Below are positions 1 through 8,298 of a DNA stretch of 64,000 bases, piece by piece; positions within the stretch are counted from its first letter, which is position 1, and every line of letters starts with the position of its first letter. The notes under the pieces were generated by a model. The model was not told the DNA's origin. It was given only the letters and a program-made list of their open reading frames with translations, and made no database searches. Origin of the DNA: Adhaeribacter radiodurans (GTDB lineage Bacteria > Bacteroidota > Bacteroidia > Cytophagales > Hymenobacteraceae). The stretch lies in NCBI RefSeq assembly GCF_014075995.1, contig NZ_CP055153.1, positions 4,340,001 to 4,404,000 on the forward strand, read 5' to 3'. The position numbers and the translations under genes were made by a program.

Positions 1-1
1 T

Positions 2-1126
2 AAAAATTACACTTTTCACCTGTTCCTATTCTGTTTAGCTTTGGTTACTACCACCTTAGCAGGTGCTGAATGGATGAGCGCGAAACCTCTATTGGTAGTT
101 ACTACTCAGTGGCGTATTATTCGCATTTTAACGAATGAGCAAGTTTTAAATGGCCTTTACTACTCGCTTCCGTTTTTAGGCGTATTAACGGCCCACGAGT
201 TCGGGCATTATTTTACAGCACGTTATTATCGAATTCGTGTGTCACTCCCCTATTACATTCCGTTTTGGTTTCCTTTGCTTCCAACAATTGGAACAATGGG
301 CGCCGTTATCCGCATTAAGGATCGTATTTTTTCTAAAAAAGAATTTTTTGATGTAGGTATTGCGGGTCCATTAGCTGGCTTTATAGTGGCTATTCCTTTG
401 CTTTGGTACGGGTTCACGCATTTACCTAGTCCTGAGCATATTTTCACCATCCATCCCGAATATAAAAAATACGGTTTAGATTACGCCAGTAAAGTGTATC
501 AGAATACGGGCGGCTCCATGGCCTTAGGTAAAAACTTATTATTTTTATTTTTCGAGAAATATGTAGCTCCTGACCCTGCCCTGGTACCTAACCAGTACGA
601 GCTTATGCATTACCCGTATTTATTTGCTGGTTTTCTTTCCTTATTTTTTACCGCGATGAATTTACTGCCCATTGGGCAACTTGACGGTGGGCATATATTA
701 TACGGTTTAATTGGTTTTCGTAATTTTAACCGAATCTCTCCTGTATTTTTTATTATTTTTATTTTTTATGCTGGCTTAGGAGTAGTTGGTCCGCATACCC
801 CACCCGACGAAAGGTACTGGCAATTTATATTGTACGCTGTTTACTTATATGTAGTATTTGAGAAAATTACTCCAAACGTTAAAATAGCCTTAACTTTAAC
901 TATTATTATGTTCTGCCTGCATGTTGGATTGGCTTTTATTTTTCCAGGCACCAAAGGTTATCCGGGTTGGTTAGTATTCGGGCTATTGTTATCCAGGTTA
1001 TTAGGCATTTTTCATCCTCCTGCCCCCGACGAAGCTCCATTAAGTACAGGCAGAAAAGTACTTGGCTGGTTTGCTGTACTAATATTTCTGCTAAGTTTCA
1101 GTCCAGCGCCATTCTTGTACGAGTAA
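2..1126 (+). CDS. Site-2-type (M50) membrane metalloprotease, 5'-truncated
   Basis: The reading frame is open from base 2 through the left window edge, so the true start lies outside; the in-frame TTG at 41 sits inside the first hydrophobic segment and is not a convincing start. The protein is polytopic. It carries the zinc motif AHEFGH about 60 codons in, and a second conserved motif, NLLPIGQLDGGH, about 160 codons later; this HExxH plus LDGG pairing is the hallmark of S2P/M50 intramembrane proteases. An FDVGIAGPLAGF segment between them is also typical. The family cleaves membrane-anchored substrates within the bilayer, often in stress or envelope signalling. No sigma or anti-sigma partner is visible beside it, so the substrate is unknown. 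The family call is firm. Confidence 0.9.
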   Translation, partial: KNYTFHLFLFCLALVTTTLAGAEWMSAKPLLVVTTQWRIIRILTNEQVLNGLYYSLPFLGVLTAHEFGHYFTARYYRIRVSLPYYIPFWFPLLPTIGTMGAVIRIKDRIFSKKEFFDVGIAGPLAGFIVAIPLLWYGFTHLPSPEHIFTIHPEYKKYGLDYASKVYQNTGGSMALGKNLLFLFFEKYVAPDPALVPNQYELMHYPYLFAGFLSLFFTAMNLLPIGQLDGGHILYGLIGFRNFNRISPVFFIIFIFYAGLGVVGPHTPPDERYWQFILYAVYLYVVFEKITPNVKIALTLTIIMFCLHVGLAFIFPGTKGYPGWLVFGLLLSRLLGIFHPPAPDEAPLSTGRKVLGWFAVLIFLLSFSPAPFLYE

Positions 1127-1653
1127 AACCTTTGTTTATGATAAATGTCTTTTGTTTTTAGAATTGGAGCAAATGATCACCTTTAATCATTTTTATCAAA
1201 GATTAACAAAAATGTTTTCATGTATAGGATGACGCAATTTTAATAATTTACTAAAATCCAATTAAATTTTCTTAAGAAGTAATAGGCCTAGATTATAGAA
1301 CCTTGTTAGCTTAACTCGATATATTTGAATAATACTGTTTTGTATAAAATTATTAAAAATACATTTGTCATTTTGAACTTTTAATAATTTTTGCGGATTA
1401 GGCTACTTGAAAGACTAAGCGGCATGATTATTATATATACCTAAACCTATATAAATTAAAATCATTTTTTTAAGCTCTACTTACCAGTTACAGGTAACTT
1501 TCTAGTAATTAGACTATAATTTAAAAAAATAAAATAAATATGGAGTAAACGTTTATCATGGTATAAAAATTGTGAGTGGCCAAAACTTAAGCGTTTATTA
1601 TTATTTACCCATAAACCATATATAGCGTTTTTTATTTATTGCTAGATAAAAAC
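1127..1653. other. AT-rich gap without a recognised gene
   Basis: Very AT-rich non-coding stretch between the M50 gene and the MBOAT operon. I see no long ORF, no RNA gene and no strong hairpin. Its right end runs into the MBOAT promoter. Confidence 0.5.
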
Positions 1654-1655
1654 GC

Positions 1656-1686
1656 TTGGTGCAGAAAGTATTAAGTAGTACCTTTG
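1656..1686 (+). promoter_or_regulatory. Bacteroidota-type promoter of the MBOAT operon
   Basis: TACCTTTG at 1679-1686 matches the Bacteroidota -7 consensus TAnnTTTG. A TTGG at 1656-1659 lies 19 bases before it, at the spacing expected for the -33 element. The predicted transcript would start about 20 bases before the ATG at 1712. No experimental support. Confidence 0.5.
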
Positions 1687-1711
1687 AATAAATGAATAAA
1701 TTATTTTAAAA

Positions 1712-3190
1712 ATGCTATTCAATTCATTTGAATTCCTCCTCTTTTTTCCAGTAGTTACTATTTTATATTTTCTACTGCCACATCGCTTCCGGTGGTTCCA
1801 TTTATTAGCAGCAAGTTGCTTCTTTTACATGTTCTTCAAGCCGGTTTACATTTTAATTTTATTCTTTACCATTGTAATCGACTATTACGCCGGGATTCTC
1901 ATTGAAAACAGTGAGACAAAAAAGAAGAAGAAATTCTACCTGCTATGGAGTTTGGTAGCCAATATTGGTGTACTTGCAATTTTTAAGTACTATAATTTCT
2001 TTAATGATAATATTACGTCGCTTAGTGAGGCATTAGGTTACCAGAACCACATTCCTTACCTGACTATTCTTTTACCGATAGGGCTTTCTTTCCATACTTT
2101 TCAGGCCATGAGCTATACCATTGAGGTATACCGGGGAAACCATAAAGCAGAGCGACACTTCGGGATTTATGCCTTATATGTAATGTTCTATCCGCAGTTA
2201 GTAGCCGGACCAATCGAAAGGCCTCAGAACGTTTTACATCAATTTCACGAGAAACATTATTTCGACTACGATCGGGTTACTTCCGGTTTAAAGTTAATGG
2301 CTTGGGGTTTGTTTAAAAAAGTAGTGATCGCCGATAGGTTAGCTGTAATGGTAAACGAGGTTTATAACAATCCAACCCATTTTGAAGGTATCCCTTTAAT
2401 ATTGGCCACTGTATTTTTTGCTATTCAGATCTACTGCGACTTTTCCGGGTACTCTGATATAGCAATTGGTTCAGCTCAGGTAATGGGCTTTACTCTAATG
2501 CGAAACTTTAACCGACCTTATTTCTCTAAAAACATTAAAGAATTCTGGGGCCGGTGGCACATATCTCTTTCTACCTGGTTCCGGGATTATTTGTACATTC
2601 CGTTAGGTGGTAACCGGGTTCCAAAATGGCGTTGGTATTATAATATTTTTATTGTTTTCTTGGTAAGTGGTTTTTGGCACGGAGCTAACTGGACGTATAT
2701 TATCTGGGGTGCGTTACACGGATTTTACCAGGTATTTGGTCAGATAACCGGCAAATCACGCGACCGAATGGTAGAAGCACTTGGCTTAAAGAAATTACCT
2801 AGTTTATATAAGTTAATTCAAATAGGTACTACTTTTGTTTTGGTTTGTTTTGCTTGGGTTTTCTTCCGGGCCAACTCTGTAAGCGATGCCTGGTATATTA
2901 TTTCCCACATGTTTACTGGTTTCTCCGAGAGTGTAAACCTGATTGCTCATAACGGCTTCGTTCGGCAACGGTACCTCTTCTTAGATCAAACAAAAGAAAT
3001 ATTCTTACTTTCGTTTGTAGTTATCTCTATTCTGATAGTTATAGAATTATTTCAAAGAAACAGAAGTCTTCGTTTGGAAGTAAAAAAGTATCCTTTTCCA
3101 ATGCGTTTAGTATTTTATAATATTATTATTTTATCTATCCTTTTGTTAGGCAGTTTTTCAGAAGCAGAATTCATTTATTTTCAATTTTAA
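1712..3190 (+). CDS. MBOAT family membrane O-acyltransferase (AlgI/DltB-like)
   Basis: A 492-residue polytopic protein of the AlgI/DltB/PatA type of membrane-bound O-acyltransferases. Visible hallmarks are FWGRWHISLSTWFRDYLYIP and, about 40 residues later, VSGFWHGANWTYIIWGALHG, which contains the catalytic histidine of the family. The length is usual for AlgI-like members. These proteins pass acyl, usually acetyl, groups across the membrane onto an exported polymer. The next gene starts two bases after this stop and encodes an SGNH-like protein, the usual partner (compare AlgJ/AlgX or DltD), so the pair is probably one operon that O-acetylates an extracellular polysaccharide or lipid. No glycosyltransferases are adjacent, so the polymer cannot be named. 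Confidence 0.92.
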   Translation: MLFNSFEFLLFFPVVTILYFLLPHRFRWFHLLAASCFFYMFFKPVYILILFFTIVIDYYAGILIENSETKKKKKFYLLWSLVANIGVLAIFKYYNFFNDNITSLSEALGYQNHIPYLTILLPIGLSFHTFQAMSYTIEVYRGNHKAERHFGIYALYVMFYPQLVAGPIERPQNVLHQFHEKHYFDYDRVTSGLKLMAWGLFKKVVIADRLAVMVNEVYNNPTHFEGIPLILATVFFAIQIYCDFSGYSDIAIGSAQVMGFTLMRNFNRPYFSKNIKEFWGRWHISLSTWFRDYLYIPLGGNRVPKWRWYYNIFIVFLVSGFWHGANWTYIIWGALHGFYQVFGQITGKSRDRMVEALGLKKLPSLYKLIQIGTTFVLVCFAWVFFRANSVSDAWYIISHMFTGFSESVNLIAHNGFVRQRYLFLDQTKEIFLLSFVVISILIVIELFQRNRSLRLEVKKYPFPMRLVFYNIIILSILLLGSFSEAEFIYFQF

Positions 3191-3192
3191 AA

Positions 3193-4194
3193 ATGAAAAA
3201 GTTATTTGTTAGAATATCGGCTGTTCTGGTTACGTGTGCTCTTACGTACTTTGCTATAATATACGCTGCTAGCTTAACTGGTTTTACCAATTGGCTGCCT
3301 AATGCTAAATACACCACCGGAAAAGGGTATTACACTCTCTCTCGTTTCAGGGAAATTGATAAGTTTTCGAATATTGATGTCCTATTTCTAGGCTCCTCAC
3401 AAGTGTATCGTGGTTTTGATACCAGACAATTTGAACAAAAAGGATTAAAGGCCTTTAATTTAGGAACTTCCGCTCAAAGCCCTTATAATTCTTATTTCTT
3501 ACTGCAAGAGTATTTACCCAAGTTAAAGCCAAAGTACATTGTTTTAGACCTGTACTGGCATATGATGACCAAGGAAGATGTTACGGAATCAACGGTTGAT
3601 TTAATTTCAAATCACGAGTTAACAGATAACATCGTGGATATGGCCTTAACTACCCATGACTATACTATAATTTCCAGCTTAGTATCTAACTATGTTTCGC
3701 GGGTACATACTCCTTTAACTAAAGTACGCGAGAAAAAGCTTCCAAAAGAAATCTATATTCCTGGCGGGTTCGTTGAATCTACTGTACCAGAAGCAGAATT
3801 GGCCATGACTAATCCTAAAAAGGCGTATCAATTCCGAAATTTGGACTCCAAATTAAAAGAACCTTCTGAATTTCAGTTAGAATATCTAGAAAAGATTATC
3901 AAGCTTTGTAAGCAAAATAATACCAAACTTGTATTTGTACTTTTACCCGTTACAAAAGAGTACAAAAACAATTTAACCAATTACAACGATTACATTAATC
4001 GCATTTCAAGTGTATCTAAAAAGAATAATGTACCTTTTATAGATTATAATACCCGGAAAGGATTATCTCTATCTTCCTCCGAAGATTTTTTGGATAAAAA
4101 CCACCTGAGCCCAAGCGGAGCTTCCAAGTTAGATAAGTTCATTTATCAAGACTTAACTTCTTTAGGAATAAAAGAAAGCATTTCTTCGCTTTAA
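3193..4194 (+). CDS. SGNH/GDSL-fold protein, MBOAT partner
   Basis: A 333-residue protein with one N-terminal hydrophobic segment (about residues 7-28), so membrane-anchored or secreted. The SGNH layout is visible: a block-I-like VLFLGSSQVYRG near residue 65, a GTSAQSP turn near residue 95, and DKNHLSPSGA near residue 305 that resembles the catalytic Asp-x-x-His block V. It follows the MBOAT gene by two bases. Family knowledge suggests it performs or assists the outer, periplasmic step of O-acyl transfer, as AlgJ, AlgX or DltD do. Overall similarity to those named proteins cannot be judged here, so I name only the fold and the context. Confidence 0.7.
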   Translation: MKKLFVRISAVLVTCALTYFAIIYAASLTGFTNWLPNAKYTTGKGYYTLSRFREIDKFSNIDVLFLGSSQVYRGFDTRQFEQKGLKAFNLGTSAQSPYNSYFLLQEYLPKLKPKYIVLDLYWHMMTKEDVTESTVDLISNHELTDNIVDMALTTHDYTIISSLVSNYVSRVHTPLTKVREKKLPKEIYIPGGFVESTVPEAELAMTNPKKAYQFRNLDSKLKEPSEFQLEYLEKIIKLCKQNNTKLVFVLLPVTKEYKNNLTNYNDYINRISSVSKKNNVPFIDYNTRKGLSLSSSEDFLDKNHLSPSGASKLDKFIYQDLTSLGIKESISSL

Positions 4195-4229
4195 ATTGTA
4201 GAACATTTTACTTTTTTTGTGTAGGTGTT

Positions 4230-4286
4230 CCCTATATAATAGACGAGACTGAAAAGATTATTTTCAGTCTCGTCTATTATATAGGG
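4230..4286. terminator. Long perfect hairpin after the MBOAT operon
   Basis: Arms 4230-4255 and 4261-4286 are perfect inverted repeats of 26 bp around the loop GATTA. The stem is unusually long and has no clean U-tract: the right arm is followed by GGTTAG. It may act as a bidirectional terminator or be a mobile palindromic repeat. Confidence 0.6.
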
Positions 4287-4508
4287 GTTAGTAAATTAAT
4301 TTAAGTTTAAAATATACAATCTTACACGAAAACTTTATTGTAAGTAGCTTTCTTATATTTCACTTTTTCCTGTTGCTGATACTTTTATCCACTTTTATAG
4401 TCAAAGCGTTCATTTAGTTTTTCTATGCACCTTAATCAACAACTAACATAAATAAGTATAAAGCATTATTATAATTATCTATTTAGTAAATTTAGTAATT
4501 TACTTTCG

Positions 4509-5372
4509 ATGAAATGGATTACGCGGGAACGCCCTAAAATAGACCGGATTGCCTGTCCCTGGCTAATCAGGCGCTTTATTGACCCAACAGCGGAAATTAT
4601 CTTTGCTCCTGTTGCAGATATTTCCCGTTTAGCCGTTGAACTAGAGGCCACCCCTTTTGATATTCCCGAAACAGAGTTTACACACTACGAAGACCGCTGC
4701 ACCTTTGATTATTTCCTGGAAAAGTACCGCCTCACCGATCCGGCTTTGCACCGCCTGGCTCCCATTGTACGTGGTGCCGACACCGACAATCATGCACTTG
4801 CCAGCGAAGCAGCCGGTTTATGGGCTATTGCAGCCGGTTTAGCTTACAATACCCCTAACGACTACGAACTGCTCGAAAAAGGCATGCTGATTTACGATAG
4901 CTTATACAGTTGGGCCAAACATTTATATAAAGAAAAACATACTCAAAGCCCTACCGAGAAACTGTTGTTGCAGATTTTCAATACCTATATACATCAAAAG
5001 GAATCTGAAAAGAAGAAGATACCGGCCTGGGCAACGGAGTTAAAAGAAATTATCCAGGACCAGATGGATACCAATCTGAGTTTAAGTTTAAAGGCTATTT
5101 CGGAAGATTTAAATGTAAACCCAGCTTACTTATCGCGGGAGTTTTCCAAATATTTTGATAATTTAACTTTTGGCGAGTACATCCGGAAACTGCGCATTGA
5201 AAAAGCAATACAGTTGCTGAATTCTTCCCACCATTCCCTTTCCGAAATTGCGTATCTCACCGGCTTTTCCGACCAAAGCCATTTTACCCGGATTTTTAAA
5301 AAATATACCGGCAAAAACCCTTCGGATTACCGGAAAAATTTAGCAAAAGGTAAAGCCGGTACAAAAGGTTAA
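4509..5372 (+). CDS. ChrB-domain/AraC-type fusion regulator (chromate response)
   Basis: A 287-residue two-part protein. Residues 1 to about 145 match the ChrB C-terminal (chromate-resistance) domain: it opens MKWITRERPKIDRIACPWLI and continues FIDPTAEI and FTHYEDRCTFDY. Residues from about 185 to 282 are an AraC/XylS helix-turn-helix pair, including LKAISEDLNVNPAYLSREF and the signature LSEIAYLTGFSDQSHFTRIFKKYTG (given here in two pieces of the same domain). ChrB proteins are chromate-sensing regulators of chrA in proteobacteria, and chrA starts 73 bases downstream here. I infer that this fusion senses chromate or sulfate-like oxyanions through the ChrB domain and controls chrA. A TACTTTCG directly before the ATG resembles a -7 box. 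Confidence 0.85.
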   Translation: MKWITRERPKIDRIACPWLIRRFIDPTAEIIFAPVADISRLAVELEATPFDIPETEFTHYEDRCTFDYFLEKYRLTDPALHRLAPIVRGADTDNHALASEAAGLWAIAAGLAYNTPNDYELLEKGMLIYDSLYSWAKHLYKEKHTQSPTEKLLLQIFNTYIHQKESEKKKIPAWATELKEIIQDQMDTNLSLSLKAISEDLNVNPAYLSREFSKYFDNLTFGEYIRKLRIEKAIQLLNSSHHSLSEIAYLTGFSDQSHFTRIFKKYTGKNPSDYRKNLAKGKAGTKG

Positions 5373-5389
5373 TTTTGTTCTATTTTTCC
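5360..5389 (+). promoter_or_regulatory. Possible operator upstream of chrA, repeated at 7562
   Basis: Thirty bases covering the end of the ChrB/AraC gene and the start of the chrA leader match 7562-7591, upstream of the outer-membrane protein gene, at 27 of 30 positions; the first 15 bases (TACAAAAGGTTAATT) are identical. The shared block lies 57 bases before chrA and 49 bases before the other gene, so a common operator is plausible. Confidence 0.4.
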
Positions 5390-5445
5390 GGCAAAAAAGG
5401 TTGTAGCCTTGTAATATTCACAGCTATTCATTATCCGGATTTAGT

Positions 5446-6792
5446 ATGAGCACTTCTATTAGCGATAACCCCACTACCACGGTAGTTAAACCTAGTTTTA
5501 AAGAAGCCTTTTTATTCTGGCTGAAACTAGGCTTTATTAGTTTTGGCGGACCTGCCGGGCAAATTGGCATTATGCACGAGTTTGTGGTGGACCAGAAAAA
5601 ATGGATCTCGGATAAAAAGTTTTTACACGCCCTTAATTATTGCATGTTGTTGCCCGGTCCGGAGGCCCAGCAGTTGGCTACTTACATTGGCTGGTTATTG
5701 CACGGTACCATTGGGGGTTTAGTTGCGGGTATATTTTTTGTGCTGCCTTCCGTATTTATTTTGCTGGGCCTGAGCATTGCCTACGTTTTGTTCGGAAAGA
5801 TTGCCTGGGTAGCGGCTTTATTTTACGGCTTAAAACCAGCCGTAGTAGCTATTGTTATTCTGGCCTTAATTAAAATTGGTAAGAAATCATTGATTAGTGT
5901 TTTTCACTACGTTATTGCGGCCTTAAGTTTCATCGGCATATTTTTCTTTGATATACCTTTTCCTTATTTAATAATTGGGGCAGTGCTCCTGGGTTGGTTG
6001 GGCAAAAAAATATATCCCGGCTTGTTAACCCAAAAACATGCGGGAGCACAAAAGCAAACCGACGAAAGTGGGTATTATTTGCATTCCGGCAGCATTATAC
6101 CCGGCACAGGCTTTTCGGCCAAACGGCTGGTATTTCAGGTAGCCGTTGCCTTATTATTATGGGCAGCGCCTTTTGTACTGTTTTACACCAGTACCGGGGT
6201 CGCTTTCTGGCAGCAATTAACTTTATTTTTTACGAAAGCGGCCCTGGTAACTTTTGGCGGCGCCTATGCGGTTTTACCCTATGTAGCCCAGGTAACCGTA
6301 GAAAAATTTAACTGGCTAAGCAATCTGCAAATGATTGATGGCCTGGCCCTCGGCGAAACTACCCCCGGACCACTGATTATGGTACTGGCTTTTGTAGGAT
6401 TTATGGCGGGTTATAATCATTTCCAAAGTTGTATTCTAATGGGTAGTCTCGGGCTTTTCCTGACTACCTATTACACTTTTTTGCCATGCTTTTTATTTAT
6501 TCTGGCCGGAGCACCCATCATTGAAAAAACCCAGGATAACCCGCAGGTAAAAGCGCTATTGAGTATTGTAACGGCCGCGGTGGTGGGCGTAATTTTAAAT
6601 TTAACTATTTACTTCGCGCTTGCCGTAGTTGCCCCACAGAAAACCATTAGCAGCCTCGACTATTTTAGCCTGACTTGGATTGTAGTATCATTTTTGGCCA
6701 TGTACCGTTTTAAAGTAGGTATGATCACGTGGATTGGAATTAGCGCTCTGGCTGGTTTGCTTTATTATTTGGTTAGTGGGTTAGTTATATAA
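5446..6792 (+). CDS. chrA: Chromate efflux transporter, CHR family (two-domain)
   Basis: A 448-residue polytopic membrane protein of the long-chain CHR family, with two homologous halves. Half one has LGFISFGGPAGQIGIMHEF and LNYCMLLPGPEAQQLATYIG; half two has KAALVTFGGAYAVLPYV and LALGETTPGPLIMVLAFVGF. The FGG and PGP signatures in each half are diagnostic. ChrA exports chromate from the cytoplasm and confers resistance. It lies 73 bases after the ChrB/AraC fusion gene on the same strand, so the two form a regulator-transporter unit. Length and motifs are complete, with no sign of damage. Some CHR proteins are sulfate-related rather than chromate pumps, so the physiological ion should be taken as likely, not proven. 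Confidence 0.93.
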   Translation: MSTSISDNPTTTVVKPSFKEAFLFWLKLGFISFGGPAGQIGIMHEFVVDQKKWISDKKFLHALNYCMLLPGPEAQQLATYIGWLLHGTIGGLVAGIFFVLPSVFILLGLSIAYVLFGKIAWVAALFYGLKPAVVAIVILALIKIGKKSLISVFHYVIAALSFIGIFFFDIPFPYLIIGAVLLGWLGKKIYPGLLTQKHAGAQKQTDESGYYLHSGSIIPGTGFSAKRLVFQVAVALLLWAAPFVLFYTSTGVAFWQQLTLFFTKAALVTFGGAYAVLPYVAQVTVEKFNWLSNLQMIDGLALGETTPGPLIMVLAFVGFMAGYNHFQSCILMGSLGLFLTTYYTFLPCFLFILAGAPIIEKTQDNPQVKALLSIVTAAVVGVILNLTIYFALAVVAPQKTISSLDYFSLTWIVVSFLAMYRFKVGMITWIGISALAGLLYYLVSGLVI

Positions 6793-6820
6793 GTAACTTT
6801 TAGAAGATCAAGGATTGTTC

Positions 6821-7031
6821 TTTGGGGCCTTTGCAAGTCTCCAGGTTCAGGTGTTATCTAACTGGTTAGCTTCAAGTTTCGCCTCATGGCCGGCGGGCCT
6901 CGTTTGCCTCTTTCGGGCGGTTTAGCCTTCCTCTCCTCGACTCCGTATGCGGAATTTTGCTGCGCAAAACCGAAACCTTAGAAGGTTCTCAACAGCCAAA
7001 CTGGTGTTAGCAGCACTTAGCTATGGCTTTT
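6821..7031 (+). repeat. Dispersed ~210 bp repeat, copy 1
   Basis: This block aligns end to end with 52195-52400 in the same orientation, sharing segments such as GCAAGTCTCCAGG/TCAAGTCTCCAGG, CCTTAGAAGG and AGCCAAACTGGTGT. A small hairpin at 6955-6969 (TTTTGC, loop TGC, GCAAAA) has a compensated base pair in the other copy. No ORF; possibly a structured RNA or a non-autonomous element. Confidence 0.6.
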
Positions 7032-7561
7032 CAGTTTGGTAAAGAATAATCTTCTTCTACTCCCTCCCCAGAAAGACTTTTTGCCTAGTATATCGCAGAT
7101 TAAATATCGTATTACAGAGGAGGAGATTACTATATGAAATAGTTCTCTGCGTAGCTAAATAGATTCCTCCTGAATGACACCGTGGGTAAAATTTAAAAAA
7201 TTTAATTTTTTAAATTTCTGCTAGCTAGCAATGCAACAAACAGCCTGAGCCAGGTGCAGATATTGACGCTAAACTGTTCGAGCGTTCAGCGAGTTTTTAG
7301 CGTCTTGACTTTTTTGGTTCTTTTTGTGTCAAGACAAAAAGAACAGAACCTGAGCAATGAAACAACTCCAATTAGAAATCAAAGCTAGAACTGCGGCTAT
7401 GCGAACGAGAACTTTCTTGAATAGTAAGTCACGGAAGTAACTTCCGCGCCATAGTAGCCGCCGCTATGCGAACATACTTTATGGCGTCCCTTTATAGAAT
7501 AAGTGTTGAACATGTATAAAACCGATTAATTGATATTCTTTTACCAAAAAAGTAAAAATTA
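7032..7561. repeat. Repeat-filled intergenic DNA before the outer-membrane protein gene
   Basis: No gene is visible. It holds relics of three repeat types. Around 7160-7185 is a half copy of the GGAGGAA hairpin element seen whole at 24791. At 7317-7344 a 10 bp stem (GTTCTTTTTG / CAAAAAGAAC) has an 8-base loop. At 7430-7454 is a half copy of the CACGGAAGTAAATCCGCGCC inverted repeat seen whole at 29958 and 31716. The latter is flanked by direct repeats of CTATGCGAAC. Confidence 0.5.
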
Positions 7562-7591
7562 TACAAAAGGTTAATTGTATTCTATCTTTCC
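7562..7591 (+). promoter_or_regulatory. Possible operator upstream of outer-membrane protein gene, repeated at 5360
   Basis: Second copy of the 30-base block found in the chrA leader (27 of 30 identical). It lies 49 bases before the ATG at 7640. If it is a binding site for the ChrB/AraC fusion, the downstream protein belongs to the chromate regulon. Confidence 0.4.
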
Positions 7592-7639
7592 AAAAAGCGG
7601 CTGCTTAGCATTGCAACATACAATTCTAATTTAAATCGT

Positions 7640-8209
7640 ATGTTTCTGGAACACGTTTTTAATACTAACCTACCATTTTTTAAATTTTTAAAAAATACTA
7701 CCAAGCTACTTGCTTTAACTTTAGTAATACTGTTTTTTAAGCCCGATATCAGCCAGGCTCAGGCACCACCACCCGTCACTTACCCCAAAGTAGCCGGCTA
7801 TGTGGGAATTATTCATCCGCTGGTAACTTTTAGTAAGGAAGGTACTACCACCAATTTTGATGCGTATTATGTAGTAGGGATGCCCACCGGTATTAACATC
7901 TGGAAAAGCGCGAAGATTGGATTTTCGGCGGAATTCGTGCCTTTTGTACGAGCCGAAAACGGTACGAGCCGGATGAGTAATTTTCTATTGCACCCGGGTG
8001 TATTGGTGGCCCTGGGTCATGGCTTTACCTTTGCCGGACGAGCCTCCTTTGAAACCTCGGGGCGTTATGGGTTTACACCAGTTTTAAATTACGCGGTTAA
8101 GAAAAATACAAACAGCAATTACTTTGTAGCCGTGCCCTTACCGGTACGGTTCGGGAACGACCACCCTACGAGCTTAACCTTGGGTTTTCAATTTGGATTA
8201 GCTTTTTAG
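7640..8209 (+). CDS. Small outer-membrane beta-barrel-like protein, unknown function
   Basis: A 189-residue protein with a long N-terminal region whose hydrophobic core (LLALTLVILFF) ends in SQAQA, a plausible signal peptidase I site near residue 41. The mature part alternates polar and hydrophobic residues with many Gly and aromatic positions (VAGYVGIIHPLV, GFTFAGRASFETSGRYGF), and ends in a phenylalanine (LGFQFGLAF), as outer-membrane barrels usually do. I cannot assign a family. The region before the start resembles the chrA leader, hinting at shared control. A shorter N-terminus starting at a later codon is possible, because the distance to the hydrophobic core is long for a signal peptide. 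Confidence 0.7.
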   Translation: MFLEHVFNTNLPFFKFLKNTTKLLALTLVILFFKPDISQAQAPPPVTYPKVAGYVGIIHPLVTFSKEGTTTNFDAYYVVGMPTGINIWKSAKIGFSAEFVPFVRAENGTSRMSNFLLHPGVLVALGHGFTFAGRASFETSGRYGFTPVLNYAVKKNTNSNYFVAVPLPVRFGNDHPTSLTLGFQFGLAF

Positions 8210-8223
8210 GTCCGAACCTAAAA

Positions 8224-8264
8224 GAAGCTACCTCTAAATAAATAGATTGTTTAGAAGTAGCTTC
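8224..8264 (+). terminator. Hairpin terminator after the outer-membrane protein gene
   Basis: Arms 8224-8238 and 8250-8264 pair over 15 positions with one mismatch, 15 bases after the stop codon. The T-tract is weak. Confidence 0.5.
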
Positions 8265-8298
8265 CCGTTTATTAAAATTTAAAAATATTCCTTTTTTA

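Noticed and set aside
7317-7344. GTTCTTTTTG hairpin as a terminator of chrA
   Set aside because: It lies more than 500 bases after the chrA stop within repeat DNA, so a link to chrA is weak.
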